Positions 8,229-18,048 of a DNA stretch of 64,000 nt are shown here, in pieces. The stretch's first letter is position 1, and each line of letters begins with the position of its first letter. The stretch is taken from contig NZ_CP128361.1 of the NCBI RefSeq assembly GCF_030345075.1, positions 5,332,001 through 5,396,000 on the forward strand. Direction: 5' to 3'. Below the pieces are notes generated by a model. It searched no databases and had not been told where the DNA came from. It was given only the letters and a program-made list of their open reading frames with translations. Source of the DNA: Solwaraspora sp. WMMA2065 (GTDB lineage Bacteria > Actinomycetota > Actinomycetes > Mycobacteriales > Micromonosporaceae). Position numbers and translations under genes: made by a program.

Positions 8229-10589
8229 CTAGCGTCGACCCCGACCGAACACCCGATCGGCCGAGCCGAGCCGGAGGAACACCGTCTCGCCGGTGGCGTC
8301 CTGGGCTCCGTCGTTGTCGGTGATTATGTAGACCTGCCGGTCCCCGCCGACGGTGAGCCCTTCCAGCTTCTCCTGCGTCCACCCGTTGCCGGCCTGCAGA
8401 TCGGGCAGCACGTCGTACGCGAGCCGCTTCGGCAGCACCGGCAGCAGACCCGGTGCCGGGTCGCCGGTCGGTAGGTCGACCGTGTAGATCCGCTTGATCC
8501 GGGCGGCCGGCCCGCTGAGCTTGTCCCGCTCGATCACCGCGAGCCGGCCGTCGCCGACCGAGGCGATCTCGGACAGGCCGATCCAGTCGCCGGCGACATC
8601 GGTGCTCTCCAGCCGGTATCCGAACCAGGCCCAGGTGCCGCCGGGTACGTCGTAACGACCGAGCCGGACCACCCCGGCCGGATCGCTGGCCACGCCCCGC
8701 TGCAACACCACCCACACCTGCTCCCGGCCTCGCCGGTCGGTGAGCGCGGTCACCCCCTCCAGCCCTTGGCTGCCGAGCCCGGCGGCCACCTCGTCGGGCA
8801 GCGACACGACCTGTCGGGTCACCCCCGACCGGTCCAGCCGGACCAGCTGGTTGGCGGCACCGGTCGCTCCCTCCGAGACCAGCCAGAACCCGCCCTGCGG
8901 CCGGGCGAACAGGCCTTCGGCGTCGTAGCCGGCCGGCTTCCCGGACGCGTCGCGGACCACCAGATCGTCGACGATGCGCGCCGGGCTGTGCCGGGTGTCG
9001 ATGGTGTAGATCCGGGTCGGCGAGTAGAGGGCGTCGCTTGCCGCGAACAGTTGGTGTCGCTCGCCGGGGACGGCAGTGAGCGCGCCGAGCCCGCCCCAGC
9101 CGATCGGTGCCCGGTCGGGGCCCCGTCCGCTGGTCTGCGACACCAGCGTCGGGAACGACGGGGTGTCCGCACCCAGCCGGTACAGGTTTACCGCAGCGCG
9201 TACTCCGGCCTCGGCGTCGTCGACCTCGCTGGAGACCGCGAGCAACCCGCGGGACGGGATCGGCAGTAGCCCCTCCGGACCGTTGGTCGTCGCCAGCACC
9301 TGACGCAGCACCGGCCTGGTCGGCCTGGTCAGGTCGTAGACGGCGACGAAGTTGCTCCGTTCGGAGCCGACGAATGCGTACCGGGTGCGGCCGAACGTGG
9401 CGACCGCGATGCCCTCCGGCTCGGCGCCCTTGTTGTCGGCTCGGTTGTCGTTGTGCAGCCCGTGGCGAACCGCCAGGTGTTCAAAGGAGTTGCCGGCGTC
9501 CCAGACCACCCGGCCGGTCCGGCTGTCGAAGATCGACCAGCCCCGGGTGCCGCCCTTCCAGTCCCCTTCGTTCGCGGTCGCCAGGTAGCGGTCGTCGATC
9601 CAGGCCACCGCGTCCGGTTCCCGGGGCAGGTCGGTGATCGTGCCAGTCAGGTCGATCACCCCGTCGTCGGCGGTGTCGATACCGGTCACCGTGGCGGTCC
9701 CGGCGCCGAACGCCTTGGTGATCCGCCCGCTGCGCAGGTCGACCAGGACCACGCCGTTGTTCTCCTGCAGGGTCACCGCGACCTGGTCACGACCGTTGAT
9801 CGACACGTACTCCGGCTCCGGATCGGCCGGGGTGTCCAGCCCGGCGGTGGCCAGACCGGGCAGCGCGCTGCCGTCGGCGGCGGTCAGCGACACCGTACGG
9901 GTCGACCAGGTTGCCGGGTGGCGCCCGGTCAGGTCGACGATCTGCAGGAACCCGGCCGGCGGCTGCGGCAGGTCGCCTTCGTCGCCGCCGAGCGGGGTGG
10001 CCTCCTCGTCCCGTTCGTTCTCGATCGCGATCGCCGCGTAGCGGCCGTTGTCGCTGACCTCGATGGCGTCGGGCTGCCCGCCGAGTGGGATGCTGCGCAC
10101 CCTGGTACGGGTGGCCAGGTCGACCACGTCGAGTCGGCCGGAGGGAGTGGTGTAGCTGGCACTGGTGTTGACGACGATCAGCACGTACCGGTCGACCACC
10201 GCGACCGAGGTCGGTTCGTCCTCGGCGTTGCCGAGCGTGGCCAGCGAGAGGGTGCCGAGACCGCGGGGGTTCCGTGGGTCGGTGATGTCGAGGAAGCCGA
10301 CCCGCCGCCCGGCGGCGTCGGTGTAGATCATCGTCCGGCCGTCCGGGCTGACCGTGGAGATCTCCGCGACGGTCTCGGCGGTCGGGTCCTCACCGGCTGG
10401 TCGGTTGTGGAACACAGGGTACGTCGCGGTGCGGTCGAAAACGGCGGATCCGGGCCAGCCGGGCCTGTCATCGCGGTGACCGGCCGCCGCGCCGCCGGGG
10501 GCCACAACGGTCAGCGCGACGGTGGCGCAGAGGACGGCTGCGGTGGCGGCGGTGGTGACCAGCACCGCCGGACTTCTTCGGGTACGCAT
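8229..10589 (-). CDS. Secreted beta-propeller protein: choice-of-anchor I plus esterase-like phytase domain
   Basis: 786 aa with a Sec signal peptide (RTRRS, then a hydrophobic alanine/valine stretch ending APGGAAAG). The N-terminal half is a beta-propeller of the choice-of-anchor I type (PDAVAWIDDRYLATANEGDW, GAEPEGIAVA). The C-terminal half resembles the esterase-like-activity-of-phytase domain (FARPQGGFWLVSEG, SQGLEGVTAL, QEKLEGLTV). It probably releases phosphate from organic phosphates outside the cell. It lies downstream of PhoX on the same strand, but a hairpin separates the two, so it likely has its own promoter. A GGAG lies about 8 bp before the ATG. Confidence 0.75.
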   Translation of the reverse strand: MRTRRSPAVLVTTAATAAVLCATVALTVVAPGGAAAGHRDDRPGWPGSAVFDRTATYPVFHNRPAGEDPTAETVAEISTVSPDGRTMIYTDAAGRRVGFLDITDPRNPRGLGTLSLATLGNAEDEPTSVAVVDRYVLIVVNTSASYTTPSGRLDVVDLATRTRVRSIPLGGQPDAIEVSDNGRYAAIAIENERDEEATPLGGDEGDLPQPPAGFLQIVDLTGRHPATWSTRTVSLTAADGSALPGLATAGLDTPADPEPEYVSINGRDQVAVTLQENNGVVLVDLRSGRITKAFGAGTATVTGIDTADDGVIDLTGTITDLPREPDAVAWIDDRYLATANEGDWKGGTRGWSIFDSRTGRVVWDAGNSFEHLAVRHGLHNDNRADNKGAEPEGIAVATFGRTRYAFVGSERSNFVAVYDLTRPTRPVLRQVLATTNGPEGLLPIPSRGLLAVSSEVDDAEAGVRAAVNLYRLGADTPSFPTLVSQTSGRGPDRAPIGWGGLGALTAVPGERHQLFAASDALYSPTRIYTIDTRHSPARIVDDLVVRDASGKPAGYDAEGLFARPQGGFWLVSEGATGAANQLVRLDRSGVTRQVVSLPDEVAAGLGSQGLEGVTALTDRRGREQVWVVLQRGVASDPAGVVRLGRYDVPGGTWAWFGYRLESTDVAGDWIGLSEIASVGDGRLAVIERDKLSGPAARIKRIYTVDLPTGDPAPGLLPVLPKRLAYDVLPDLQAGNGWTQEKLEGLTVGGDRQVYIITDNDGAQDATGETVFLRLGSADRVFGRGRR

Positions 10590-10637
10590 GTCTGGGCTCC
10601 GATATCGTCGAGAAAAGATGCCTTGGCGGGATACGAC

Positions 10638-10676
10638 GGGAGCCGCGACCGGTCGGCGAGATCGGCCGCGGCTCCC
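10638..10676 (-). terminator. Hairpin between phoX and the phytase-like gene
   Basis: GGGAGCCGCG (10638-10647) pairs perfectly with CGCGGCTCCC (10667-10676) across a 19-nt loop, after the PhoX stop. There is no T-tract, as is usual for actinobacterial terminators. Confidence 0.6.
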
Positions 10677-10726
10677 GGAGCCCGTACGTCGGGCTCGGAT
10701 GATGAGCAGGGGTGGACAGCGGGCGG

Positions 10727-12688
10727 TCAGGTACCGATGACGCCGCCATCGGCCTTGCGGATGACCACCGTCGCCGACCGGGGTCGGCCGGCCGGGTCGA
10801 AGTCGGGCCAGTTGCTCACCGCTCGCGGGTCCTCCGGCGTCGGACTGCCCCAGTACGTCGTGGACTCACCCGGATGCTGCACGTTGATGAACATGGTTCG
10901 CTGGTCCGGGGTGGTGACCACCCCGGTGATCTCCGCGCCGCGTGGGCCGACCAGGAACCGCCGGACCTCCCCGGTACGCGGGTCGGCGGCCAGCATCGCG
11001 TTGTTGCCGATATTGTCGTGGCCCCGGTCCGCGCGGTTCTGCGTCGAGTTCGACACGTCGGTCTGGATCCACAGCCGCCCGTCGCCGTCGAACCAGATCC
11101 CGTCCGGCGAGCCGAAGATGTTTGTCTCGTCGAGCTGCACCTGCGGGTCGTACGCCGGGTCACCGGCCAGCATGAACACGTCCCACTCGAAGCTGGTCGC
11201 GGTGTTGTCGCGGCCGCGCTCGCGCCACCGGACGATGTGCCCGTACGGGTTCGGGGTACGCGGGTTGACCGCACCGGGCCAGCCGGTGCCGTTGGTCAGG
11301 GTCAGGTAGACGTCGTTGTTCTTCGGATTGACCGCCACCCACTCCGGACGGTCCAGCGGGGTGGCGCCGACCGCGTCGGCCGCCTCCCGGGTACGCAGCA
11401 GCACATCGGCCTGGTCGTGCCAACCGTTCGCCCTGGTCAACGGCCCCTTGCCGTGCTTCAGTGGCAGCCAGACGCCCTTGCCGTCGTCGTCGAACCGGGC
11501 GACGTAGAGCGTGCCGTGGTCCAGCGGGCTGCGGCCCAACGCCCGCTGCATCCGCCACGGACCGTCGCCGACGAACTTGTAGAGGTAGTCACCGTCCTGG
11601 TCGTCGCCGCTGTAGACGACGACCCGACCGCGCGACTCCCAGAAGGTGGCACCTTCGTGCTTGAACCGACCGAGGGCGGTCCGCTTCACCGGGGTCGAGC
11701 GGGGGTTCATCGGGTCGATTTCCACCAGCCACCCGAAGCGGTTCAGCTCGTTGGGGTTGCGCGCCACGTCGAAGCGCGGGTCGGCCAGGTGCCAGCGGTA
11801 GCCGAACCCGGCGGCGTTGACCCCGTACCGGGCCTGCTCCGGCGTCGGCGACCACTGCGGGTCCTCGGTGCCGAAGTAGCCGTTCCAGTTCTCCTCGCAG
11901 GCCACGTAGGTGCCCCACGGGGTGGCCCCGTGCGAGCAGTTGTTCAACGTACCCATCGGTGGGTTGTCCGCCCGTAGCGCCGGGTGCCGGCCGGACACCG
12001 GGCCGGAGAAGGCGACCGGCGTGGTGCCGGTGACCCGACGGTTGAACCGCGAGTCGACGTTGCGCCACCGGCCCCGCGACAGCTCCACCTCCACGACGCT
12101 GACCCCGTGACCGGCGAGCGCCTTGTCAACCTTGTCCCGGGTCATCTCCGCGTCGCCGTCGGGGTAGAGCAGGGTCCGGTCGACGTACTCGTGGTTGAGC
12201 ACCAGCAGGCCGCGGCGGCTGCCCAGCGGGCCGCGACCCAGCGGGAAGAAGTGCATGCCGTCGTGGTGGCTGCCCACCTGCTCGGCCTGTTCGGCGGCGG
12301 TGTTCGTGGCGTCTTTGCGCCAGGCCGGGCCCCGGCTGTGCAGCGGGGTGCCCCATGGGATGAGCACGTCGGCGGTGTAGCCCGGCGGGACGGTGATGGC
12401 GTCGTCGGTGTTGGGCAGGACCGGGTCGAAGCCGAGCAGGCCACGCCGGCCGGGCCTGCCCTTGCCGTGGCCGTGCCCGTGGCCGCCGGCGCTGGCCGGC
12501 GCGTCGGTGCCGAGTGCGCCGCCGGCCGCGCCGAGGAAGGCCGCGGCGGCGATCACCGTACCGTTGCGGACGATGTCGCGGCGGCCGGCGCGGGCGGCGA
12601 GCACCTCACGGAACGGACGGTTGCCGGAGGTGTTCGAGCTGATGTCGTCCGGGTCGCTGTGGACGTGGCTGTCATGGTCGATTGACAT
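10727..12688 (-). CDS. phoX: PhoX-family alkaline phosphatase (DUF839), Tat-exported
   Basis: 653 aa. The N-terminus carries RAGRRDIVRNG followed by a hydrophobic alanine-rich segment and PASAGG, which fits a twin-arginine export signal. The mature protein has PhoX landmarks: GYTADVLIPWGTPL, DGMHFFPLG, LVLNHEYVD, LNNCSHGATPWGTYVACEEN, and near the end DGRLWIQTDVS. PhoX is a monomeric Ca2+/Fe3+ enzyme that frees phosphate from phosphomonoesters outside the membrane. I chose the ATG at 12688 because GAGGA lies five bases upstream. It is divergent from the nuclease/nucleotidase gene, suggesting shared phosphate control. Confidence 0.9.
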   Translation of the reverse strand: MSIDHDSHVHSDPDDISSNTSGNRPFREVLAARAGRRDIVRNGTVIAAAAFLGAAGGALGTDAPASAGGHGHGHGKGRPGRRGLLGFDPVLPNTDDAITVPPGYTADVLIPWGTPLHSRGPAWRKDATNTAAEQAEQVGSHHDGMHFFPLGRGPLGSRRGLLVLNHEYVDRTLLYPDGDAEMTRDKVDKALAGHGVSVVEVELSRGRWRNVDSRFNRRVTGTTPVAFSGPVSGRHPALRADNPPMGTLNNCSHGATPWGTYVACEENWNGYFGTEDPQWSPTPEQARYGVNAAGFGYRWHLADPRFDVARNPNELNRFGWLVEIDPMNPRSTPVKRTALGRFKHEGATFWESRGRVVVYSGDDQDGDYLYKFVGDGPWRMQRALGRSPLDHGTLYVARFDDDGKGVWLPLKHGKGPLTRANGWHDQADVLLRTREAADAVGATPLDRPEWVAVNPKNNDVYLTLTNGTGWPGAVNPRTPNPYGHIVRWRERGRDNTATSFEWDVFMLAGDPAYDPQVQLDETNIFGSPDGIWFDGDGRLWIQTDVSNSTQNRADRGHDNIGNNAMLAADPRTGEVRRFLVGPRGAEITGVVTTPDQRTMFINVQHPGESTTYWGSPTPEDPRAVSNWPDFDPAGRPRSATVVIRKADGGVIGT

Positions 12689-13025
12689 GTCGATCCTCGC
12701 TCGGTCGGAAGCGGGCCGCCCGGTCCGGTGCCATGTCGTGCGCGACGTCCGGACCGGATCTGCCAGGGCGGTCCGGGCTGGACGGCATCGCTGGCACCGG
12801 GACGGTATGCAGCGGACCGGGACCGTCCGCGAACGCGTGTGCGACCTGCCGGCGACGTCGAGATGAACGATCGATGTCCTGACCTGGGGTGTCGCCGAAC
12901 CGTCCCTTGTCACGAAGGGGTAACGGGACCCGAATGTTTAACGGGTCACCACCGGCCCGTCTGTGCTTCGAAACCCGCGTCTCCTAGATTTACTTGACTC
13001 ACCCTCTGACCGGAGGAACGCCTAC
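12689..13025. promoter_or_regulatory. Divergent control region between phoX and the extracellular nuclease gene
   Basis: No gene is seen in these 337 bp. Two direct TAACGGG copies lie at 12921-12927 and 12939-12945, 18 bp apart, inside an AT-richer patch with GTCACGAAGG and GGGTCACCACC around them. They may be binding sites for a phosphate regulator, but the 18-bp spacing does not match the 11-bp repeat period of streptomycete PHO boxes, so this is only a candidate. Confidence 0.35.
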
Positions 13026-16000
13026 ATGCGCCAGCACAGACGCATAGCCACCTGGAAACTCATCACCGCGGTCGTGGGGGCCGGCGCGCTCAGCGTGCCC
13101 GGCAGTGCCGCCGCCATGGCTGCACCGGCTGCCGGTGACCCATTCATCAGCGAGATCCACTACGACAACGCCGGCACCGACACCGGCGAGGCGATCGAGA
13201 TCGAGGCCCCGGCCGAATTCGACCTGACCGGCTGGCAGATCGTCCTCTACAACGGGAGCAACGGAACCGTATACGACACCAGTACCCTGGCGGGCACCGT
13301 CACCGCTGCCGGCGTGGTCGTCGCCGAATACCCCGCCAACGGCATCCAGAACGGGTCCCCGGACGGGGTGGCCCTGGTCGACCCGGCCGGCTCCGTGGTC
13401 GAGTTCCTCAGCTACGAAGGCACCCTCACCGCGGCCGGCGGCCCCGCCGACGGCACGACCAGTGTCGACATCGGTGTCGCTGAGGCCTCCGACACCCCGG
13501 TCGGGCACTCGTTGCAGAAGGTCGACGGCGACTGGCGGCAGCCGGCGGCGAACAGCTTCGGCGTCCGTAACGGCACCGGTGGTGTCGACCCGGACCCCGA
13601 CCCCGAGCTGGGCTGCGACGTCACGGTGACGCACGACATCGCCCAGGTGCAGGGCACCGGTGACAGCACGCCGCTGGCCGGCACCGAGGTGACCGTCGAG
13701 GGCATCGTCGTCGCCGACCACCGTGTCGGCGGCTACAACGGCCTCCACCTGCAGACCGCCGGCACCGGCGGGTCCCGTACGGTTGCCGCCGGCACCGCCA
13801 GCGACGGCGTCTTCGTCTACCTGACCAGCAACCCGGCCAACCACCCGGGGGTCGCGATCGGTGACCGGGTGCGGGTCACCGGCAACGCCGGTGAGTACTT
13901 CGGACTGACCCAGGTGAGCATCGGCGCGCGGACCGACGTGCAGATCTGCGACCGGGACAATCCCCTGCCCACCCCGGTCGCGCTGACCCTGCCGCTGGCC
14001 GCCGGCGACCGGGAGTCCGTCGAGTCGATGCTGGTGGCCCCGGTCGGTGACTTCGCCGTCGCCGAGGTCTACAACACCAACCGGTACGGCGAGGTCGTGC
14101 TGACCGCTGGGGACGCCCCGGCGGTCATCCCGACCGACGTGGCGCAGCCGGGCAGCGCCCAGGCCGAGCAGATCGCCGCCGACAACCGGCTCAACCGGAT
14201 CCTGGTCGACGACGGCCGCACCACCAACCTGGCCGACGCCGGCATCGCCCCGCCGTACGTCTCGCCGGACCAGCCGCTGCGGGTCGGTGACTCGGTCGAG
14301 GCGTTCGGGCCGAGTGTGCTGTCGTACGGCTTCGACGAGTGGCGGCTGCAACCGACCCTGCCGGTCGGTGCGGACACCCCGGCCAGCGAGCGGACCACGT
14401 TCAAGGTGACGAACCCGCGTACCGCCGCCCCGGCTCCGGTCGGTGGCGACATCCGGGTGGCCAGCTTCAACGTGCTGAACTATTTCGTCCACTTCGGTGG
14501 GGACGCGCGTGGTGCGGCCGACGAGGCCGCGCTGGCCAAGCAGGAGGCGAAGATCGTCGCGGCGATCACCGCGCTGGACGCGCACGTGGTCGGCCTGCAG
14601 GAGATCGAGAATTCGGTGCGTTTCGCACCGGCCGAGCCGGAGAAGGCACTCATCCGGCTGGTCGGCGCGCTGAACGCCGCCGACGGTGCCGGGACCTGGG
14701 ACTACGTCCGCTCCCCGGCGGACCTGCCGGGCGCCGCCCAGCAGGACTTCATCAGCAACGCGATCATCTTCAAGCCGGCCGCGGTGACCCCGGTCGGGCC
14801 GTCCCGGTCGGTCGACGACGAGAGCGTCTGGTTCAACGCGCGGGAGCCGATCGCGCAGACGTTCACCGCCGACGAGCTGACCTTCACCGTGGTGGCGAAC
14901 CACTTCAAGTCCAAGAGCACCTCGACGCCGCCGACCGGCGACAACGTCGACACCGGTGACGGGCAGGGTGCGTACAACGGTGACCGGACCCGGCAGGCCG
15001 CCGCGCTGGCCGACTTCGTCGACGATCTGGTGGCCGACAGTGGCAGCGACGACGTACTGCTGCTGGGCGACTTCAACTCGTACACCCAGGAGGACCCGAT
15101 GCGGGCCCTCTACGACGCTGACTACGTCAACCTGAACGACACCGGACGTAGCACCTACGTGTTCGCCGGTGAGTCGGGTTCGCTGGACCACGCGCTGGCC
15201 TCGCCGTCGCTGGCCGCCCGGGTCACCGGGGCCGACGTCTGGCAGATCAACGCGGTCGAGTCGTACGCCTTCCAGTACAACGGCTTCCCGACCTTCTTCG
15301 ACCCGGACCCGTTCCGGGCCAGCGACCACAACCCGATGGTCATCGGGCTGGACACCGGTGCCGACGGGCCGGTCGAGCTGCAGCTCCTGGGGATCAACGA
15401 CTTCCACGGCCGGCTCGAATCCGTCGGTACGGTCGACGGTCAGCCGGTCGGCGGTGCGGCCCAGGTGGCCGGGTTGGTCGACCAGTACCGGGCGACCAAC
15501 CCGAACACGGTGTTCGTCTCGGCCGGTGACAACATCGGCGCGTCCACGTTCGTTTCGGCGATCGACGACGACAACCCGACCCTCGACGTGCTCAACGCCG
15601 CCCGTCTCGACGTGACCGCGGTCGGCAACCACGAGTTCGACAAGGGCATGGCGGATCTGACCGACCGGGTGATCCCGCGTTCGGACTTCCCGCAGCTCGG
15701 CGCCAACGTGTACCGCGATGACGAGCGGGCGCTGCCGGCGTACCACGTGCAGGAGATCGGCGGGATCCGGGTCGGCTACATCGGGGTGGTCACCGAACAG
15801 ACCGCGGTGATGGTCAGCCCGGACGGTATCGCCGGGATCACCTTCCGCCCGGCGGCGGCCGAGGCCGACCTGGTCGCCACCCAGCTCAAGGACGGCGACG
15901 AGAGCAACGGCGAGGCGGACGTGGTGGTGCTGCTCACCCACGAGGGCGCGGCCACCGAGAACATCGACTCGCCCGAGGCGCTGATGAGCGACCCGGTGTT

Positions 16001-17411
16001 CGGGCCGTACACCCGGACCGTTCCGGAGATCGACGTCATCTTCAGCGGGCACACCCACCAGCCGTACGCCTTCGAGGTGCCGGTGCCCGGCACCGACGAG
16101 ACCCGGCCGGTGCTGCAGGCCGAGGACTACGGCAAGAAGCTCGGCCGGATCGTGCTGCAGGTGGACGTCGAGGCGGGGACGGTCGAGACGGACACGGTCG
16201 AGATCGTCGACGTGGTCGGCGCGCCGGTCAACCAGGAGGTCGCCGACATCGTGGCGGCGGCGAAGGCCAACGCCGAGGTGCTCGGCCAGCAGCCACTGGG
16301 CTCGATCACCGCCGACATCACCCGGGCGTACACCAACGGCAACGAGGACCGGGGCAAGGAGTCGGTGCTCGGCAACTTCATCGCCGACGTGCAGCTCGCC
16401 GGAACCCGGGAGCCGGGTCGGGGTGGTGCGCAGATCGCCTTCATGAACCCGGGCGGGCTGCGGGCCGACCTGCTGTACGGCGAGGACGGCGTGATCACCT
16501 TCGCGGAGGCGTTCTCGACCCAGCCGTTCGCCAACGACATGGTCACCCGGACCTACACGGGTGCTCAGGTCAAGCAGGTGCTGGAGGAGCAGTGGCAGCC
16601 GGCCGGGGCGTCGCGTCCGCTGCTGTGGCTCGGCGTGTCGGAGGGCTTCTTCTACACGTACGACCCGACGTTGCCGCAGGGCGAGCGGATCACCTCGATG
16701 ACCCTCAACGGTCAGCCGGTGTCGCCGACCGGGACCTACCGGGTCACGGTCAACTCGTTCCTGGCCGCAGGTGGCGACAACTTCACCACCCTGGCCGACG
16801 GCACGGACACCTCGACCACCGGTGACAACGACCTGACCATGCTGGTGGCGTACTTCGCCGAGAACTCGCCGATCACTGCGGACACCGAGTCGCGGTCGGC
16901 GATCGGCCAGCCCGAGCCGACCTGTGACGTGACGGTCACCGGCACGCACGACGGTGGACTGATCGTCAAGGCGGAGATGACCTACTGCCTGGAGTCGGCG
17001 ACGGTCAACGGTCCGGTCACGGTCCGTCCCGGTGCGACGCTGATCGCCACCGACGGTGCGATCAACGGTCCGCTCACCGCGAACCGTCCGACGGCGGTCA
17101 GCTTCACCGGTACGAGCGTCTCCGGGCCGCTGGCCCTGCTGCGGGCGACCGGGGCGGTGACCCTGACCGGGGTGACCATCCGGGGCCCGCTGGAGGTGAC
17201 CGGTGGTGACGGCGGTCTGCGGCTGGACGGCGCTGACATCTCCGGTCCGGTCCGGCTGGTCAACAACAAGCACGACGAGTTGCCAGTGGTCGTCGCGGGG
17301 AACACGATCCGCGGCCCGCTGCACTGCCAGGGCAACAGCCCGATGCCGGTTGACGAGGACCGGGTGAACACGGTGCAGGGCCCGGTGTCCGGGCAGTGCG
17401 CCCGGATGTGA
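13026..17411 (+). CDS. Secreted ExeM/NucH-type nuclease fused to a 5'-nucleotidase
   Basis: 1461 aa. The ATG at 13026 has GGAGG ten bases upstream. Order by residue: Sec signal (about 1-38); lamin-tail-like domain (about 40-170, ISEIHYDNAGTD); OB-like region (about 195-310); endonuclease/exonuclease/phosphatase domain (about 470-775, RVASFNVLNYF, GLQEIENS, LLGDFNSY, SDHNPM); metallophosphatase (about 785-1020, LGINDFHG, SAGDNIG, GNHEFDKG, SGHTHQPY) with its 5'-nucleotidase C-domain (NPGGLR); and from about 1320 repeats with NGP, SGP and RGPL motifs like a beta-helix. All catalytic motifs are intact. It should degrade extracellular DNA and then dephosphorylate the nucleotides, which suits phosphate scavenging beside phoX. 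There is no LPXTG anchor. Confidence 0.9.
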   Translation: MRQHRRIATWKLITAVVGAGALSVPGSAAAMAAPAAGDPFISEIHYDNAGTDTGEAIEIEAPAEFDLTGWQIVLYNGSNGTVYDTSTLAGTVTAAGVVVAEYPANGIQNGSPDGVALVDPAGSVVEFLSYEGTLTAAGGPADGTTSVDIGVAEASDTPVGHSLQKVDGDWRQPAANSFGVRNGTGGVDPDPDPELGCDVTVTHDIAQVQGTGDSTPLAGTEVTVEGIVVADHRVGGYNGLHLQTAGTGGSRTVAAGTASDGVFVYLTSNPANHPGVAIGDRVRVTGNAGEYFGLTQVSIGARTDVQICDRDNPLPTPVALTLPLAAGDRESVESMLVAPVGDFAVAEVYNTNRYGEVVLTAGDAPAVIPTDVAQPGSAQAEQIAADNRLNRILVDDGRTTNLADAGIAPPYVSPDQPLRVGDSVEAFGPSVLSYGFDEWRLQPTLPVGADTPASERTTFKVTNPRTAAPAPVGGDIRVASFNVLNYFVHFGGDARGAADEAALAKQEAKIVAAITALDAHVVGLQEIENSVRFAPAEPEKALIRLVGALNAADGAGTWDYVRSPADLPGAAQQDFISNAIIFKPAAVTPVGPSRSVDDESVWFNAREPIAQTFTADELTFTVVANHFKSKSTSTPPTGDNVDTGDGQGAYNGDRTRQAAALADFVDDLVADSGSDDVLLLGDFNSYTQEDPMRALYDADYVNLNDTGRSTYVFAGESGSLDHALASPSLAARVTGADVWQINAVESYAFQYNGFPTFFDPDPFRASDHNPMVIGLDTGADGPVELQLLGINDFHGRLESVGTVDGQPVGGAAQVAGLVDQYRATNPNTVFVSAGDNIGASTFVSAIDDDNPTLDVLNAARLDVTAVGNHEFDKGMADLTDRVIPRSDFPQLGANVYRDDERALPAYHVQEIGGIRVGYIGVVTEQTAVMVSPDGIAGITFRPAAAEADLVATQLKDGDESNGEADVVVLLTHEGAATENIDSPEALMSDPVFGPYTRTVPEIDVIFSGHTHQPYAFEVPVPGTDETRPVLQAEDYGKKLGRIVLQVDVEAGTVETDTVEIVDVVGAPVNQEVADIVAAAKANAEVLGQQPLGSITADITRAYTNGNEDRGKESVLGNFIADVQLAGTREPGRGGAQIAFMNPGGLRADLLYGEDGVITFAEAFSTQPFANDMVTRTYTGAQVKQVLEEQWQPAGASRPLLWLGVSEGFFYTYDPTLPQGERITSMTLNGQPVSPTGTYRVTVNSFLAAGGDNFTTLADGTDTSTTGDNDLTMLVAYFAENSPITADTESRSAIGQPEPTCDVTVTGTHDGGLIVKAEMTYCLESATVNGPVTVRPGATLIATDGAINGPLTANRPTAVSFTGTSVSGPLALLRATGAVTLTGVTIRGPLEVTGGDGGLRLDGADISGPVRLVNNKHDELPVVVAGNTIRGPLHCQGNSPMPVDEDRVNTVQGPVSGQCARM

Positions 17412-17448
17412 GCCGCCCGGTTCGGCACTGAAGGCAGCACCGAGAAAC

Positions 17449-17490
17449 GGTACGGCCCGGCAGACCTCGACTGGTCCGCCGGGCCGTACC
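17449..17490. terminator. Bidirectional terminator hairpin
   Basis: GGTACGGCCCGGC (17449-17461) and GCCGGGCCGTACC (17478-17490) form a perfect 13-bp stem with a 16-nt loop, followed by CGTCTTT on the plus strand. It lies between the convergent nuclease and DoxX genes. Confidence 0.85.
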
Positions 17491-17522
17491 CGTCTTTCCG
17501 GGGTCCGGCTACCGCCGCGTGG

Positions 17523-17963
17523 TCAGACGGTCGCCGGCTCCGGGGCGGGAACGGCGGCCGTACGGCGTCGACTCAACATGGCGTCGAGCGAGTACCGGCC
17601 TGGCCCCAGCGCGGCCACCAGCAGAAACGCCCAGCAGAACAGCGCGGCGAGTTCGCCGCCGTTGTTCTGCGGGAGCAGTGCATCCGGCTGATGGACCACG
17701 AAGTAGGCGTACGCCATCGATCCGGAGCAGATGACGGCGGCCACCCGGGTGCCGAGTCCGGCGAGGACCAACAGACCGCCGACGAGCTGGATCAGCGCGG
17801 CCCACCACCCGGGCCAGACGCCGATCTCCATTGCCTCACCGGTGCCTCGGAAGCCGCCGAAGATCCCGAAGATCGAGGCGGCACCGCGCAGTGTGAACAG
17901 CAGACCGACCACCACGCGGAACAGCGTGGGGACGATCTCCGGCAGGCGGGCGAGTACGGGCAT
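17523..17963 (-). CDS. DoxX-family membrane protein
   Basis: 146 aa with four hydrophobic segments (IVPTLFRVVVGLLFTLRGA, WWAALIQLVGGLLVLAGLG, VAAVICSGSMAYAYFVV, LAALFCWAFLLVAALG), the layout of DoxX. The final PGRYSLDAML matches the family end. DoxX proteins are inner-membrane proteins linked to quinone or thiol redox balance; in mycobacteria one works with a superoxide dismutase. No such partner lies here, so its role is open. A conserved-looking inverted repeat lies upstream. Confidence 0.85.
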   Translation of the reverse strand: MPVLARLPEIVPTLFRVVVGLLFTLRGAASIFGIFGGFRGTGEAMEIGVWPGWWAALIQLVGGLLVLAGLGTRVAAVICSGSMAYAYFVVHQPDALLPQNNGGELAALFCWAFLLVAALGPGRYSLDAMLSRRRTAAVPAPEPATV

Positions 17964-18048
17964 GGGGACTCCTCGTGAAACTTGGGAACACTGGTCCCAC
18001 GGCGCCCGGATCGTATCGACCGATGTCGAATTCAGTCAACGATTTCTC

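Noticed and set aside
9453-11977. Long plus-strand frames opposite the phytase-like and phoX genes
   Set aside because: No SD, no domain; the opposite strand holds well-supported proteins.
12921-12945. TAACGGG repeats as a true PHO box
   Set aside because: The 18-bp period does not match the 11-bp direct-repeat units known from streptomycetes; kept only as a candidate site.
12999-17324. A very long minus-strand open frame (over 1400 codons) antisense to the nuclease/nucleotidase gene
   Set aside because: It mirrors the codon bias of the real plus-strand gene; its translation is rich in Arg, Val, Asp and His with no domain.
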